Below are positions 51,707 through 59,577 of a stretch of DNA of 64,000 bases, piece after piece (position 1 is the stretch's first letter; every line of letters begins with the position of its first letter). Under the pieces are notes generated by a model. It was not told the origin of the DNA, did no database searches, and saw only the letters and a program-made list of their open reading frames with translations. This DNA is from Yoonia sp. GPGPB17 (GTDB lineage Bacteria > Pseudomonadota > Alphaproteobacteria > Rhodobacterales > Rhodobacteraceae). The stretch lies in the NCBI RefSeq assembly GCF_037892195.1, contig NZ_JATACI010000002.1, positions 3,775,225-3,839,224 of the forward strand, given 5' to 3'. The position numbers and the translations under genes are program-made.

Positions 51707-51993
51707 TGGCAGACAAATTTGTGCAGGACATCATCTGGCATGGCCGCATCGTTGAAGTGTCATACGATCCCAACTGGCTGGACGGGATGGCGCAACATTT
51801 GGAGCTACGATCTACCCGTCCTTTGCCTGTGACGCAAACTGGCTACAGGTCGCGGTTTCTGCAAACGGAGACGGTTCTGGAAGAAGATCAGATTGAGGTA
51901 TTCGTCAAAGCTTGGCTTGATGATGCCGCAGACAACAATGACTGGCAGAAGCGTGAAGAACGTGACCGCCAAGGTGAACTGTTCGACCTTTAA
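51706..51993 (+). CDS. Small element-type hypothetical protein
   Basis: 95 residues: DIIWHGRIVEVSYDPNWLDG, AQHLELRSTRPLPVTQTGYR and a charged C-terminal helix EKR-x-ERDRQGEL. It overlaps DUF3768's stop by one base (TGATG) and so is translationally coupled. The Trp/Asp pattern near the start and the strand-helix make-up recall small plasmid-borne DUF proteins; I cannot name the family. The intrinsic terminator at 52012-52039 closes this operon of three. Confidence 0.55.
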   Translation: MADKFVQDIIWHGRIVEVSYDPNWLDGMAQHLELRSTRPLPVTQTGYRSRFLQTETVLEEDQIEVFVKAWLDDAADNNDWQKREERDRQGELFDL

Positions 51994-52011
51994 CCAATTG
52001 GAAAACAAGAG

Positions 52012-52039
52012 AGCTTTCCCGAAGACGGGGAGGCTTTTT
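52012..52039 (+). terminator. Intrinsic terminator of the DUF736 operon
   Basis: AGCTTTCCCG-AAGA-CGGGGAGGCT forms a ten-bp stem with two G-T pairs and a four-base loop, followed by TTTT. It lies 19 bases after the stop at 51993. Confidence 0.65.
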
Positions 52040-52192
52040 CCGTTCGAAGGATGTCAAAATCAGGTTTAAATCCGGTTTCAGCCCTAAATTATCCAACCCG
52101 CCACATCGCGAACTTAATGACGAATTTATGTCCAGCACGGCTTTAATCAAATCAAAGTATACATATTTCGAGTGATGAAACGGAGGATCGGC

Positions 52193-52552
52193 ATGGCACT
52201 TGAGATGAATATGGATGCACAGAAGGCGGAACTACTCTTGAGGGCCGCACTACTAGATGATGCGAGCAACATAGGTGAACGGTTAGCCGCTCTGAGTGCC
52301 GACATCCGGGTTGAAGACGATGGCGAGGCTTGGATCACTTTGGATATGGACCTATGGCCTGAAGATAAGGAAACTCCGGAAGCTGCAGCAATTGCAAAGA
52401 TGCTTTGGATCGAGATTGATTGGTCGATGACATCAGGGACCTTCCCTTTTGCTTGGCCAGGTTTGGGGGAATTCTCCGATACGACAACGACCTACTTAAG
52501 AATGGTTCTCGATGCATATGGAGGCCAAAAGCCAAGGGAGCAGGAGAGCTAA
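52193..52552 (+). CDS. Acidic hypothetical protein
   Basis: 119 residues, strongly acidic (EVEDDGEAWITLDMDLWPED region), with helices at the start (DAQKAELLLRAALLDDASNI) and a hydrophobic middle (LWIEIDWSMTSGTFPFAWPG). GGAGG sits six bases before the ATG at 52193, which decides the start over the GTG/ATG at 52172-52175. Small acidic proteins beside defence genes are often anti-restriction or immunity-type proteins, but I see no signature. The gene is convergent with the Hachiman helicase, whose stop is 62 bases on. Confidence 0.5.
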   Translation: MALEMNMDAQKAELLLRAALLDDASNIGERLAALSADIRVEDDGEAWITLDMDLWPEDKETPEAAAIAKMLWIEIDWSMTSGTFPFAWPGLGEFSDTTTTYLRMVLDAYGGQKPREQES

Positions 52553-52613
52553 TCCCTTCCACGGTACGTTTATGATAATAATATTCTGTGTTGCCTAACA
52601 TCGGCTCCGAGCA

Positions 52614-54728
52614 TCAGTTTGCAGCATTCGCCACACCTAGTTCGTCAAGTGTAATTCCGTCAAAGAAAAACCTAACAACATAGCGATCAAAAGGGCCAAG
52701 CGTTCTAATTGCCAGAACCTCGTCCAAACCAACAGTTTGGAAACGTTCCAACGCTTCACGAAGGTCGATTTGGGGATCAAGAAAGTTAATCAAGCCTGAA
52801 GCATGAATCTTCTTGGAGATCATTCTAGGCAGACCATATTCCTCTAGATGATATACGGCACTAGGCAGGAAAGCTTTGCTCATTCTCCCAATGAATGCTG
52901 AGACATCGACATCGGGATCGACTATCATCTTATGTAGCTCGTTTGTGTCACTAAGAAGAGCAGACAGCTTAAAAGTTATCGTTCTCTCAAGCTTGAAAAA
53001 ATCGTCTATATCCACCCCTGTTTCCTTTAGGCCCGCAACTATTTGAGGCAGGCTAAGGTTCCAGTTATTTGAAATCGCCTTGGTTGTATTCACTACCATG
53101 CTGTGCCGATTATCCCAGTTACCCGGCTTCAGGCCAAGAACTTTATATAGCATCCGATCCCAATCGTCTGGCCTGTTTGAGTTAAGGTAACCGAATCCAC
53201 GCCATGATTCTGGATCATCCTTCATGTCTGAGGCCAATCGAAGCAGGAAATCCGCATCACTATCTTGTAGTAAGCTGTCGCGGCGAATTCTCGCGAAATT
53301 TTCGGCCCCGATAATATCCGACATCTGCTCTCGAAACTCAATTATCCGTTCAACTTGCAACTCAGTTAGTTGATCGGAGTCTTGCTCCTCATCTAGAGTG
53401 CCAAGAATTTCTTCTGGGAATTCAATCTCAAGCTGAGTATCCTCGGCCTCTGGAGGTGCGTCCAACAAGAAGATATTACCAACAAAGTACTTAAACATAC
53501 GGCCGCCACGACCAATAATATTCTTGTAGCTAAAGTCCTTGAGGTTGCTACCACCAAGCTTGCTTCGCCAAATTATTACATTTTGCGCCGATGTATTAAC
53601 GCCTTCTATTATTGAGGACGTTGAAACGATGCTATCAAAGCCATCCCGGTATTCGAACAGTTTTACTTGAAGTTGGCTAAGGCACCTATGCATGCTCCCG
53701 TTGTGAACACCTATTCCCCGATCAACAAGGTCGGCCAGAGCCCAATCTGACTGGTAATTCTCTCGAAGCCATTTTGCGAATGGGGTGGTATAGATCCGAT
53801 CAACAATCGGCAAGCTCTCAATCACAAGATCAGAGACCTTCTCTATCTCGGAGTATGTACCGGCATAAATCAAAGACTTTTGGGCGCCCGTCGAGATAAT
53901 CTCAATTAGCTTGTCGCCTTTTCGCCCTGCATCCCCAGCGAACTCTTTGTAGGGCTCTTCAATTTTCAGGTAGACTGTGTTGAAATCAAGGAGTTCCAAA
54001 AACTCCATATCGCGGGTGAACGCGTTATCGCTAAGCGATTTGATGTTGGGAGCTAGGTAATACCTCTGTTTTGCTTTGCTTGATAACTTGAGGATCGCTT
54101 TGATGAGGGAGGGTGACCGATCTCGATCATGGGTACGGCTTGCTTTGTAAAATTCGTCGACAACTAATAAGTCAATCGTTGTTAGCGCAGCTAGATACCC
54201 GAAAGCGCGTTCTTGTGGGAATATCAGGATATTCTTTGAGCCTAGCTTTGTCTCCGGCGCGGTAATTATCGTGTATTTTTCTGAGAACTTCTTGAATAGC
54301 CGTCTTCGAGTCTCGTCCATCAAAGCGATCGCCGGGACGATGATTACTACGGTATCTGGTTGTTTTGCAGCAATAAAGGCGTCGATGATAAAGCTCTTGC
54401 CAAAGCTGGTGGGGGCACTGACAGCCAGATCATCGCCATCGAGCAACTTCGCCAGAACGTTTGACTGCTCTCGATGCAGAGTTGCAAGCCTGCGCCCGAC
54501 ATCAACTTCGAAGGCCTGATGTACAAACTTCTGATCCCATGTCGCGTTTTTTACCTGAAGGTATGGGTACAAACCCGTCGCACGGATCATATGGTTTACG
54601 ACTGGCGAGTATGCCTTGTTCCGTTGATCCATGTCCGCTAACAGTCGAATTAACAGATTTCTTGCTGCAACTTCGTTGTGCTGTGACAGAAGGTCGTTGA
54701 CCTCATGGCAGATCGCAAACTCATCCAT
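52614..54728 (-). CDS. hamB: Hachiman helicase HamB
   Basis: 704 residues, superfamily 2 helicase. Motif I is SAPTSFGKSF (Lys111), motif II VVDEFYKAS (Asp191-Glu192, a DEFY variant of DEAH), motif III-like APNIKSLSD, and the RecA2 end has SIVSTSSIIEGVNTSAQNVI and the arginine-finger motif GRGGRMF. The C-terminal 280 residues are helical and unlike general helicases. With HamA (DUF1837) just upstream and overlapping at one base (TAATG), this is the two-gene Hachiman anti-phage system: HamB scans DNA and restrains HamA until damage or foreign DNA triggers it. Identification rests on the HamA family and gene pairing. Confidence 0.85.
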   Translation of the reverse strand: MDEFAICHEVNDLLSQHNEVAARNLLIRLLADMDQRNKAYSPVVNHMIRATGLYPYLQVKNATWDQKFVHQAFEVDVGRRLATLHREQSNVLAKLLDGDDLAVSAPTSFGKSFIIDAFIAAKQPDTVVIIVPAIALMDETRRRLFKKFSEKYTIITAPETKLGSKNILIFPQERAFGYLAALTTIDLLVVDEFYKASRTHDRDRSPSLIKAILKLSSKAKQRYYLAPNIKSLSDNAFTRDMEFLELLDFNTVYLKIEEPYKEFAGDAGRKGDKLIEIISTGAQKSLIYAGTYSEIEKVSDLVIESLPIVDRIYTTPFAKWLRENYQSDWALADLVDRGIGVHNGSMHRCLSQLQVKLFEYRDGFDSIVSTSSIIEGVNTSAQNVIIWRSKLGGSNLKDFSYKNIIGRGGRMFKYFVGNIFLLDAPPEAEDTQLEIEFPEEILGTLDEEQDSDQLTELQVERIIEFREQMSDIIGAENFARIRRDSLLQDSDADFLLRLASDMKDDPESWRGFGYLNSNRPDDWDRMLYKVLGLKPGNWDNRHSMVVNTTKAISNNWNLSLPQIVAGLKETGVDIDDFFKLERTITFKLSALLSDTNELHKMIVDPDVDVSAFIGRMSKAFLPSAVYHLEEYGLPRMISKKIHASGLINFLDPQIDLREALERFQTVGLDEVLAIRTLGPFDRYVVRFFFDGITLDELGVANAAN

Positions 54729-55651
54729 TACTCCTGCCCCTTATAGAAGGCTACGGTTTCAACAAATGCATTGACAATTTTTGCTTTACTCGGAACCGGA
54801 AACAAAATGATGTGGAAATTGATGTCTTTATACTTGTGTATTTGGCTGGATTTCTTGATTTGTTTTAGAAAATATGCGTCTGCACGATCCTTGTGGTGCT
54901 TGACCATAGCGGCCCTATAGTCATCGCTCATTTCGGTTGCGCCAGATGTTATAGAGCACTCATGCAATATTAGAACAGGGATATAGATCTTTGGCTTTAG
55001 CTGGTCGATCGACTCGCGATTGTCTAAAGCTATCTTAATCTTTTCTCGAAGATCCGGCTTTAGGGGTAAGTTATCTAAGTCAGAAACGCTTGTGATTATG
55101 GCGTTTTCTTTCTTGAGCTTGTTAGTTGAAAGTGAGTTGAACACCGATGTTACGATTGAGTCGAGGCGCGCATCCTCTACCGAATTATAGAATTTGGCTT
55201 CCCCAAACCAAAGAGTAAAGTCTTCGTCTGCCACTACAATATGAACGCTGTCGGCACCCTTCGCGTTGTCTTGAGAGTTCTGCTTATAAAAAATTTTAGG
55301 AACTACAGGTAGTGCGCCAAAGCGATGCCTCATTAACCCATAAAGAAACACTTCAGCAATTTCGCTTCCTTGACCGACCCGGTCGTTGTCAGTCAACCGG
55401 AGGTTTTTAGCTGATGCAATTAGACTTGAGTGACTCTTGTTAATCAATGCCGATCGCTCCGTCTGTGAAAGCGCGGTATCAGCTATGTTGTCCCAAAGAT
55501 AACTTTGAAACTTTGCGTATCTCCACTTCCCATCTTCAAAATCATTTGCAAGACTCAAGACACGCTTATTTACAACCTCTTTAAGCTGGTTTGCTGATGT
55601 GACATCGGCGAGGGTGTCATCAACTAATACCTCAAACGAAATACTGCTCAT
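54728..55651 (-). CDS. hamA: Hachiman nuclease effector HamA (DUF1837)
   Basis: 307 residues. The DUF1837 core is visible: GQGSEIAEVFLYGLMRHRFG, PKIFYKQNSQDNAKGADSVH, and LWFGEAKFYNSVEDARLDSI. In the last, E-x-K with the upstream Asp of GADS forms the PD-(D/E)xK-type active site (Asp134, Glu151, Lys153). In known Hachiman systems HamA degrades DNA in the cell when HamB releases it, causing phage defence by suicide. The ATG at 55651 begins MSSISFEVL; a longer frame adds 11 weak residues. It has two Cys-poor, beta-rich flanks and no membrane segment. Confidence 0.85.
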   Translation of the reverse strand: MSSISFEVLVDDTLADVTSANQLKEVVNKRVLSLANDFEDGKWRYAKFQSYLWDNIADTALSQTERSALINKSHSSLIASAKNLRLTDNDRVGQGSEIAEVFLYGLMRHRFGALPVVPKIFYKQNSQDNAKGADSVHIVVADEDFTLWFGEAKFYNSVEDARLDSIVTSVFNSLSTNKLKKENAIITSVSDLDNLPLKPDLREKIKIALDNRESIDQLKPKIYIPVLILHECSITSGATEMSDDYRAAMVKHHKDRADAYFLKQIKKSSQIHKYKDINFHIILFPVPSKAKIVNAFVETVAFYKGQE

Positions 55652-55790
55652 TAATTGTACCGTCTCTATTGTTGCTACAACCATGCCGATATTGCGGTAT
55701 CATAGCAAGCAATCATAGATCGTCGTCTCCAAGCGCTGCACGGCTTTCAACAACTCTGCAAACCGTCGATCCATCGCATTTTCTGATGTG

Positions 55791-56377
55791 TTACCACATC
55801 CGCCGCGCAATCGCCTTCTCTTCCTCACCAACAGCGTTCGCATAGATCGCCGTTGTTTTGATAGACGTATGCCCCATCCACTTTTTCAGCAAATGGATTT
55901 GGATGCCGCATGAGGTGGCGTGGATGCCGTAGCCATGACGTAAGCCCTTGGGGCTGGCTTGCGGACCGACCACCCCAGCCTCGTTCATGATGGCCTTGAT
56001 CCAGCGATAGGCTGTAATCCGGTTGATGGGCCATAGCCGTTTATCCGGTAGAGTAGTTGGTAGCTTCTCCAGCTCATTAATTAGAAGTTGAGGCACCGGC
56101 ATTTCCCGAACATGATGTTTGTCGCGTTTCTTTAGGGTGCGGATGGAAATGATCTGTTCTTCGGATTGGATCGCGCCGAGCGTCAACTCCCGTGCCTCGG
56201 ACAGCTTAAGCATCCGGTGTATAAGAGGGTCAGCGCAAAGGCCTTGCGATTTTGCCGCTGATACTGGCAAGCCTTCAGAAACGCATCTCGTTCGGATGCG
56301 TTGAGATACAGCCGCCGATTGGCTCTGTTGTAGAGCTGCATGGAACTTTGAGTTGTGTCATCTGGCGTCGTCATCAC
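55791..56377 (-). pseudogene. Small tyrosine recombinase, one-base frameshift
   Basis: The N-terminal 58 codons in one frame (RRLYLNASERDAFLKACQYQ, ALTLLYTGC) and the rest in another (SEARELTLGAIQSEEQIISI onward, with GLRHGYGIHA for H-x-x-R-like, MGHTSIKTTAIYANAV with His and Tyr) join at about 56205-56215 if one base is added. The total of about 195 residues again is a catalytic-domain-only recombinase, like the one at 32916 but not closely related. It lies just left of two inverted 25-bp sites, which would be its natural targets. The frameshift means that the gene may be dead, or that the sequence has an error here. Confidence 0.75.
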
Positions 56378-56428
56378 CTCCTTCAGTTAGGGGCGTCCAA
56401 GGCAATGCTGCGAGAGTGGAATCTTTCT

Positions 56429-56453
56429 GCAACACTATTACCCATAGTGTTGC
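56429..56453. promoter_or_regulatory. Recombination-like site 1 (25 bp)
   Basis: GCAACACTAT-TACCC-ATAGTGTTGC: two perfect ten-base inverted arms around a five-base asymmetric spacer, the architecture of a tyrosine recombinase crossover site. It lies 51 bases upstream of the recombinase start. The spacer on the plus strand is TACCC. Confidence 0.6.
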
Positions 56454-56559
56454 ACTGGCTTGCGAAGTCCTTTGGTAACAGGGGCTTGGCCTGTTGAACC
56501 GTCAGCCTAAACCAGCAGATTTACTCACGCAATCTTCATAAAGCCTTGAACCCATTGAT

Positions 56560-56584
56560 TGTACACTATGGGTAATACTGTTGC
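56560..56584. promoter_or_regulatory. Recombination-like site 2 (25 bp), inverted
   Basis: TGTACACTAT-GGGTA-ATACTGTTGC: the same site in opposite orientation (spacer GGGTA is the complement of TACCC), with the outer two bases of one arm and one inner base changed. The 106 bases between the two sites would invert on recombination. It lies 64 bases upstream of the lipoprotein ATG. Confidence 0.6.
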
Positions 56585-56647
56585 GTTCTGAGGCTGTGGA
56601 TTTTCTTGCTGACAGGCGGTTTGGCGTCGTCAAATCAAAGGGAAATC

Positions 56648-57004
56648 ATGCTTCGAAAATCAATCATTCTACTGTCAGTAGCAGGCATCGCTTTGTCAGC
56701 CTGCACCCTTCAAAGCCCACGCAACAGCGCCGCATTGGAAGGCATTAGTTCCGTCCAAGATGCTCGTGCCTTGGTGCAGCGTGGCATGACAATGGATCAG
56801 GTACGGGCAAAGCTTGGTGCGCCAAGTTCATCGCAGTCATTTAACGGTCAGGTAACATGGGCCTATACGGGTGGCAGTGGCACGATTGATGTCTTGTCTG
56901 GCTTTGGTCTCGGCCCTGCAAGCATCAATTCCCGCGCTATCGTGATCACGTTCAACACGTCTGGTCGCGTCTCTCGCGTTGATTACAACGAAACCAGCTT
57001 GTGA
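56648..57004 (+). CDS. SmpA/OmlA (BamE)-like outer-membrane lipoprotein
   Basis: 118 residues. A signal peptide with lipobox LSAC (Cys18 lipidated) precedes a BamE-like domain: DARALVQRGMTMDQVRAKLG, APSSSQSFNGQVTWAYTG, and VITFNTSGRVSRVDYNET. BamE helps the outer-membrane protein assembly machine; element-borne paralogues have unknown roles. AGGGAAATC precedes the ATG at 56648. Its promoter would lie in or beside the possible invertible segment, so it could be phase variable. The stop overlaps none of the next gene, which starts 11 bases later. Confidence 0.8.
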   Translation: MLRKSIILLSVAGIALSACTLQSPRNSAALEGISSVQDARALVQRGMTMDQVRAKLGAPSSSQSFNGQVTWAYTGGSGTIDVLSGFGLGPASINSRAIVITFNTSGRVSRVDYNETSL

Positions 57005-57014
57005 GGACGGGTCA

Positions 57015-57635
57015 ATGAAACGAAGTTTAGTTACCGCCGCCCTTCTCTTTGCTATGGCAAACGGCAGTTCTGCCGAGACCCAGTGGCCCCGTTTTCAAGG
57101 GGCCTATCTACAACTCGCCACAGGCGAGTTGGTTGAAATACCCAACTTGAAGAACCATCCGCTGCGGGATCACCGATCCTTTGAGCGCGAAGTTCTGGAT
57201 ACCCTACCGCGCGTGAACGCTTGGGAAATCGAGGCGGTGATATTCAGCAATCAGGACAAGCTGACCAAAGATGGGCGGTTGGACATCACCATGACAGCAC
57301 TGGTTGATCAACGGGATGACCCAGGCAACTATTGCACCCGTGAATGCGATGGCGAGTTGGTTGTCTCCAACTGGGGCTTCCCCCTCCAATATTTCCACAT
57401 CGAATACGGCCAAGGCAGCGAAGGACATGCCCCAAATCAGGTCGCCCTGTATCCACGCGAGGCTGAGAACCCGTTTTTGTTGCCCCGCACAGGACGGACA
57501 GGTGGCAACGTCGGGCAAGACATTGAGTTTGAAGCTGCTCTATTTGCGGGAGCTTGTTGCAATGCTTACTGGGGGTACATTCCAATCTTCGAAGGTCACG
57601 TCCGTCAAGGTGGTGTAATTTGCCTGGTGGCCTGA
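57015..57635 (+). pseudogene. Exported protein truncated by an IS256-family remnant
   Basis: 206 codons. The signal peptide (KRSLVTAALLFAMANGSSA) and a mature domain with four Cys (YCTREC, GACCNAYWG) are sound to about 57585. After that the frame reads through the end of an IS element (GHVRQGGVICLVA is translated IS sequence), so the real C-terminus is missing. A soluble periplasmic protein with disulfides, possibly a partner of the lipoprotein, with which it forms an operon (11 bases between). Function unknown. Confidence 0.65.
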
Positions 57636-57960
57636 GCGCATGATCAGGCGGCTTTGATGCTGAGAATTGGGTCTGTCTCCTCGTTGTCGATCTGGGCGAA
57701 TGCCTCGACCATCATGTAGCGGCTTGCGGTCTGCCATTCGTCGTTCTGCTCAAATAGCACTGCGCCGATGAGGCGGGTGATGGATGCCTCGTTTGGAAAG
57801 ATACCGACGACATCCGCGCGCCGTTTCACCTCTTTGTTCAGGCGCTCAATGGGATTGGTCGAGTGCAGCTTCGTGCGATGTTGGCGCGGGAAGCCATCCA
57901 TGGCGGATAGCGAGTTTCAGCACTTGCCTGAAAGTCGGGCCACATTGAGCACCTTTGGTC
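57585..57960 (-). mobile_element. IS256-family transposase fragment
   Basis: The minus-strand frame 57644-57901 reads MDGFPRQHRTKLHSTNPIER, LNKEVKRRADVVGIFPNEAS and MVEAFAQIDNEETDPILSIK, the C-terminal end of an IS256-type (Mutator superfamily) transposase. The conserved N-x-x-E-R-x-N region is present. The N-terminal two thirds are missing, and upstream of 57902 the frame breaks. The element end with a typical AAATTACACCACCTTGACGG terminal region lies around 57590-57630. It disrupts the exported-protein gene. It cannot move by itself. Confidence 0.8.
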
Positions 57961-58088
57961 TGGCCTAGTCGGCACTGTAAGACATGTGGTAAGGCTTCGG
58001 TGAGCGACAAGACTAGTTTAGTTCATACCGTAAAATCAGAGAAGATATACAAAATCGAATTTAGGAATTTGTGCATGCAGAGCAGTAT

Positions 58089-58766
58089 TCACCGGATGCA
58101 GTAATACTTCCTAGTATTTTTTCCTTTACGTACAGCGATTTTGGATGGCGCGGCACGACTAACTCCCAAAAAGAGCTTTTCAACAGATGAAGGAGGTTGA
58201 CAGACCGACTGAACAAGTACTGGAATGCAGTCACGGTTCGCAGCTCTCGCTGACGGAACGCGGAGCATTGCAGCACCAGCGCCTCTCGCAGACGAAGCAA
58301 TATCCCAACAAAACTTGTATGCAACCTTTCCGTTGCTGGTCATTTTTGCATGGTCAGAGACACACTTCATGAAATCCAATATGGGCCCATCTACCTTGAC
58401 CGTATAGCAGATATACGGAGATTCCAGCTCATCTAAAACTGCGTGCTCTTTTACAAACCAGTTGTAGAAATGGTATCCAGCTTCAGAATAGCATGTGGTC
58501 TTAAGCGGTGCAGTGTACAAAATTGGTTTGTCGCCGCTTGAATAACGAGATTCGTTGTTCGCTGCCCACACATCCCAAAAGTTCTTTATTGCCTCCTGTA
58601 AAGCGGAGCGCCGAGCAGATCCAGTTCTCGGTTTTTTACTCCCTGGATATGACCGCCTCCTCGAGGCCACCTTTGGCCTTTTGTCTAAAGCGACGCGCTG
58701 CACAGTTCTTCGGAAGTTTTTTTGGGATACGTATTTCAAGTTACGGGCCGTCCATCGCTCGAACAA
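58089..58766 (-). CDS. RES-domain toxin
   Basis: 225 codons from a TTG at 58766 that overlaps the upstream gene; a TTG at 58739 is an alternative. The RES domain shows its three namesake residues: Arg74 in NNESRYSSGDKP, Glu95 in TTCYSEAGYHF and Ser172 in LRVPSARAANR, with ILYTAPLKT and FCWDIASSARG as family strands. RES toxins (MbcT, ParT) are ADP-ribosyltransferase-fold enzymes that consume NAD+ or modify a metabolic enzyme. The N-terminal 60 residues are basic and not part of the domain. It is the last gene of a three-gene operon with an MbcA/ParS-like antitoxin and a histidine kinase. Confidence 0.75.
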   Translation of the reverse strand: MFERWTARNLKYVSQKNFRRTVQRVALDKRPKVASRRRSYPGSKKPRTGSARRSALQEAIKNFWDVWAANNESRYSSGDKPILYTAPLKTTCYSEAGYHFYNWFVKEHAVLDELESPYICYTVKVDGPILDFMKCVSDHAKMTSNGKVAYKFCWDIASSARGAGAAMLRVPSARAANRDCIPVLVQSVCQPPSSVEKLFLGVSRAAPSKIAVRKGKNTRKYYCIR

Positions 58767-59577
58767 GTTGAATCAGAGCAGTAATTTCACCTTCGCCAAG
58801 AAAGGAAATGGGGCTTATACCACCGAGATCATCTATCGCAGCACGAAACCATTGTGCGTGCAAAGCAACGTTGTCTTCTCCATAAACTGCATCCAAAGTT
58901 AGTTGTATCTCATGTATCAGATCGCACCTAAACTCGACGTCCATTGAGCATGTACCGCCATGTATCGCTTTCCAGACCTTGTCAGTCGAGTCAGCAAAAA
59001 CCAAAAACACCGAACGTTCTGACGAACTAAGCTTCCATTCGTCAAAGAGATCCTCAACGTAACCTAGCTTTTCTCCTACAAACTCCTTGTGCCGCTTGAG
59101 CCTGAATTCATTTATCAGCTCTTCACATAAAGCAAGATCGTCAGGGTCATCCTTCTTGAACGCATACAAAGAAACGCCTCGATCCTGATACCGCTCGCAA
59201 GTTTGCTGCACGCCATCCATTCGGTAACCGGACCAAAGAATCCGCAGTCCGACATCGACTTCTTCATCATCGCAATAGTCGGTCAAAACCCTCAGGCCAA
59301 CAAGGTTCCCACCATCAGTGTCTATGTCATCGCGTCCCAAAGCACCCAACGAGCGCACGCCATCCAACCGATTATCCATAATCAATACGTCGTCTTGGGT
59401 AGCTTTTTCGAGAAACGGCCTCGCTTTGCTAAGTGCAGCAAAGTTCTTGGGCCGAATGTGGTGATTCCTACAAACCTGCGATATCGGCTTCAGCTCTTTG
59501 ATGTGGTCATCAACGGCGTAGGCGTGTTGCACTAAGCTGCTGCGACCAGGTCGTTCACTGTTATGAAAATCCAGCAT
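58741..59577 (-). CDS. Receiver-domain protein with MbcA/ParS-like antitoxin C-terminus
   Basis: 278 residues. Residues 15-155 form a phosphoreceiver: HAYAVDDH with the acidic pair Asp23-Asp24, LIMDNRLDG with the phosphoacceptor Asp68, an insertion of about 25 residues, RILWSGYRM with Ser116, and LYAFKKDDP with Lys141. Every key REC residue is present. The C-terminal 90 residues end ALHAQWFRAAIDDLGGISPI then SFLGEGEITALIQLVRAM, which resemble the toxin-binding domain of the MbcA/ParS/Xre (DUF2384) antitoxins. No XRE HTH is present. It overlaps the kinase by 17 and the toxin by 26 bases. Phosphorylation of a TA antitoxin by its kinase is the obvious hypothesis. Confidence 0.75.
   Translation of the reverse strand: MLDFHNSERPGRSSLVQHAYAVDDHIKELKPISQVCRNHHIRPKNFAALSKARPFLEKATQDDVLIMDNRLDGVRSLGALGRDDIDTDGGNLVGLRVLTDYCDDEEVDVGLRILWSGYRMDGVQQTCERYQDRGVSLYAFKKDDPDDLALCEELINEFRLKRHKEFVGEKLGYVEDLFDEWKLSSSERSVFLVFADSTDKVWKAIHGGTCSMDVEFRCDLIHEIQLTLDAVYGEDNVALHAQWFRAAIDDLGGISPISFLGEGEITALIQLVRAMDGP

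Noticed and set aside
57585..57960. A complete IS256-family element
   Set aside because: Only the C-terminal third of the transposase and one end are recognisable. The rest of the frame and the second terminal repeat are missing.
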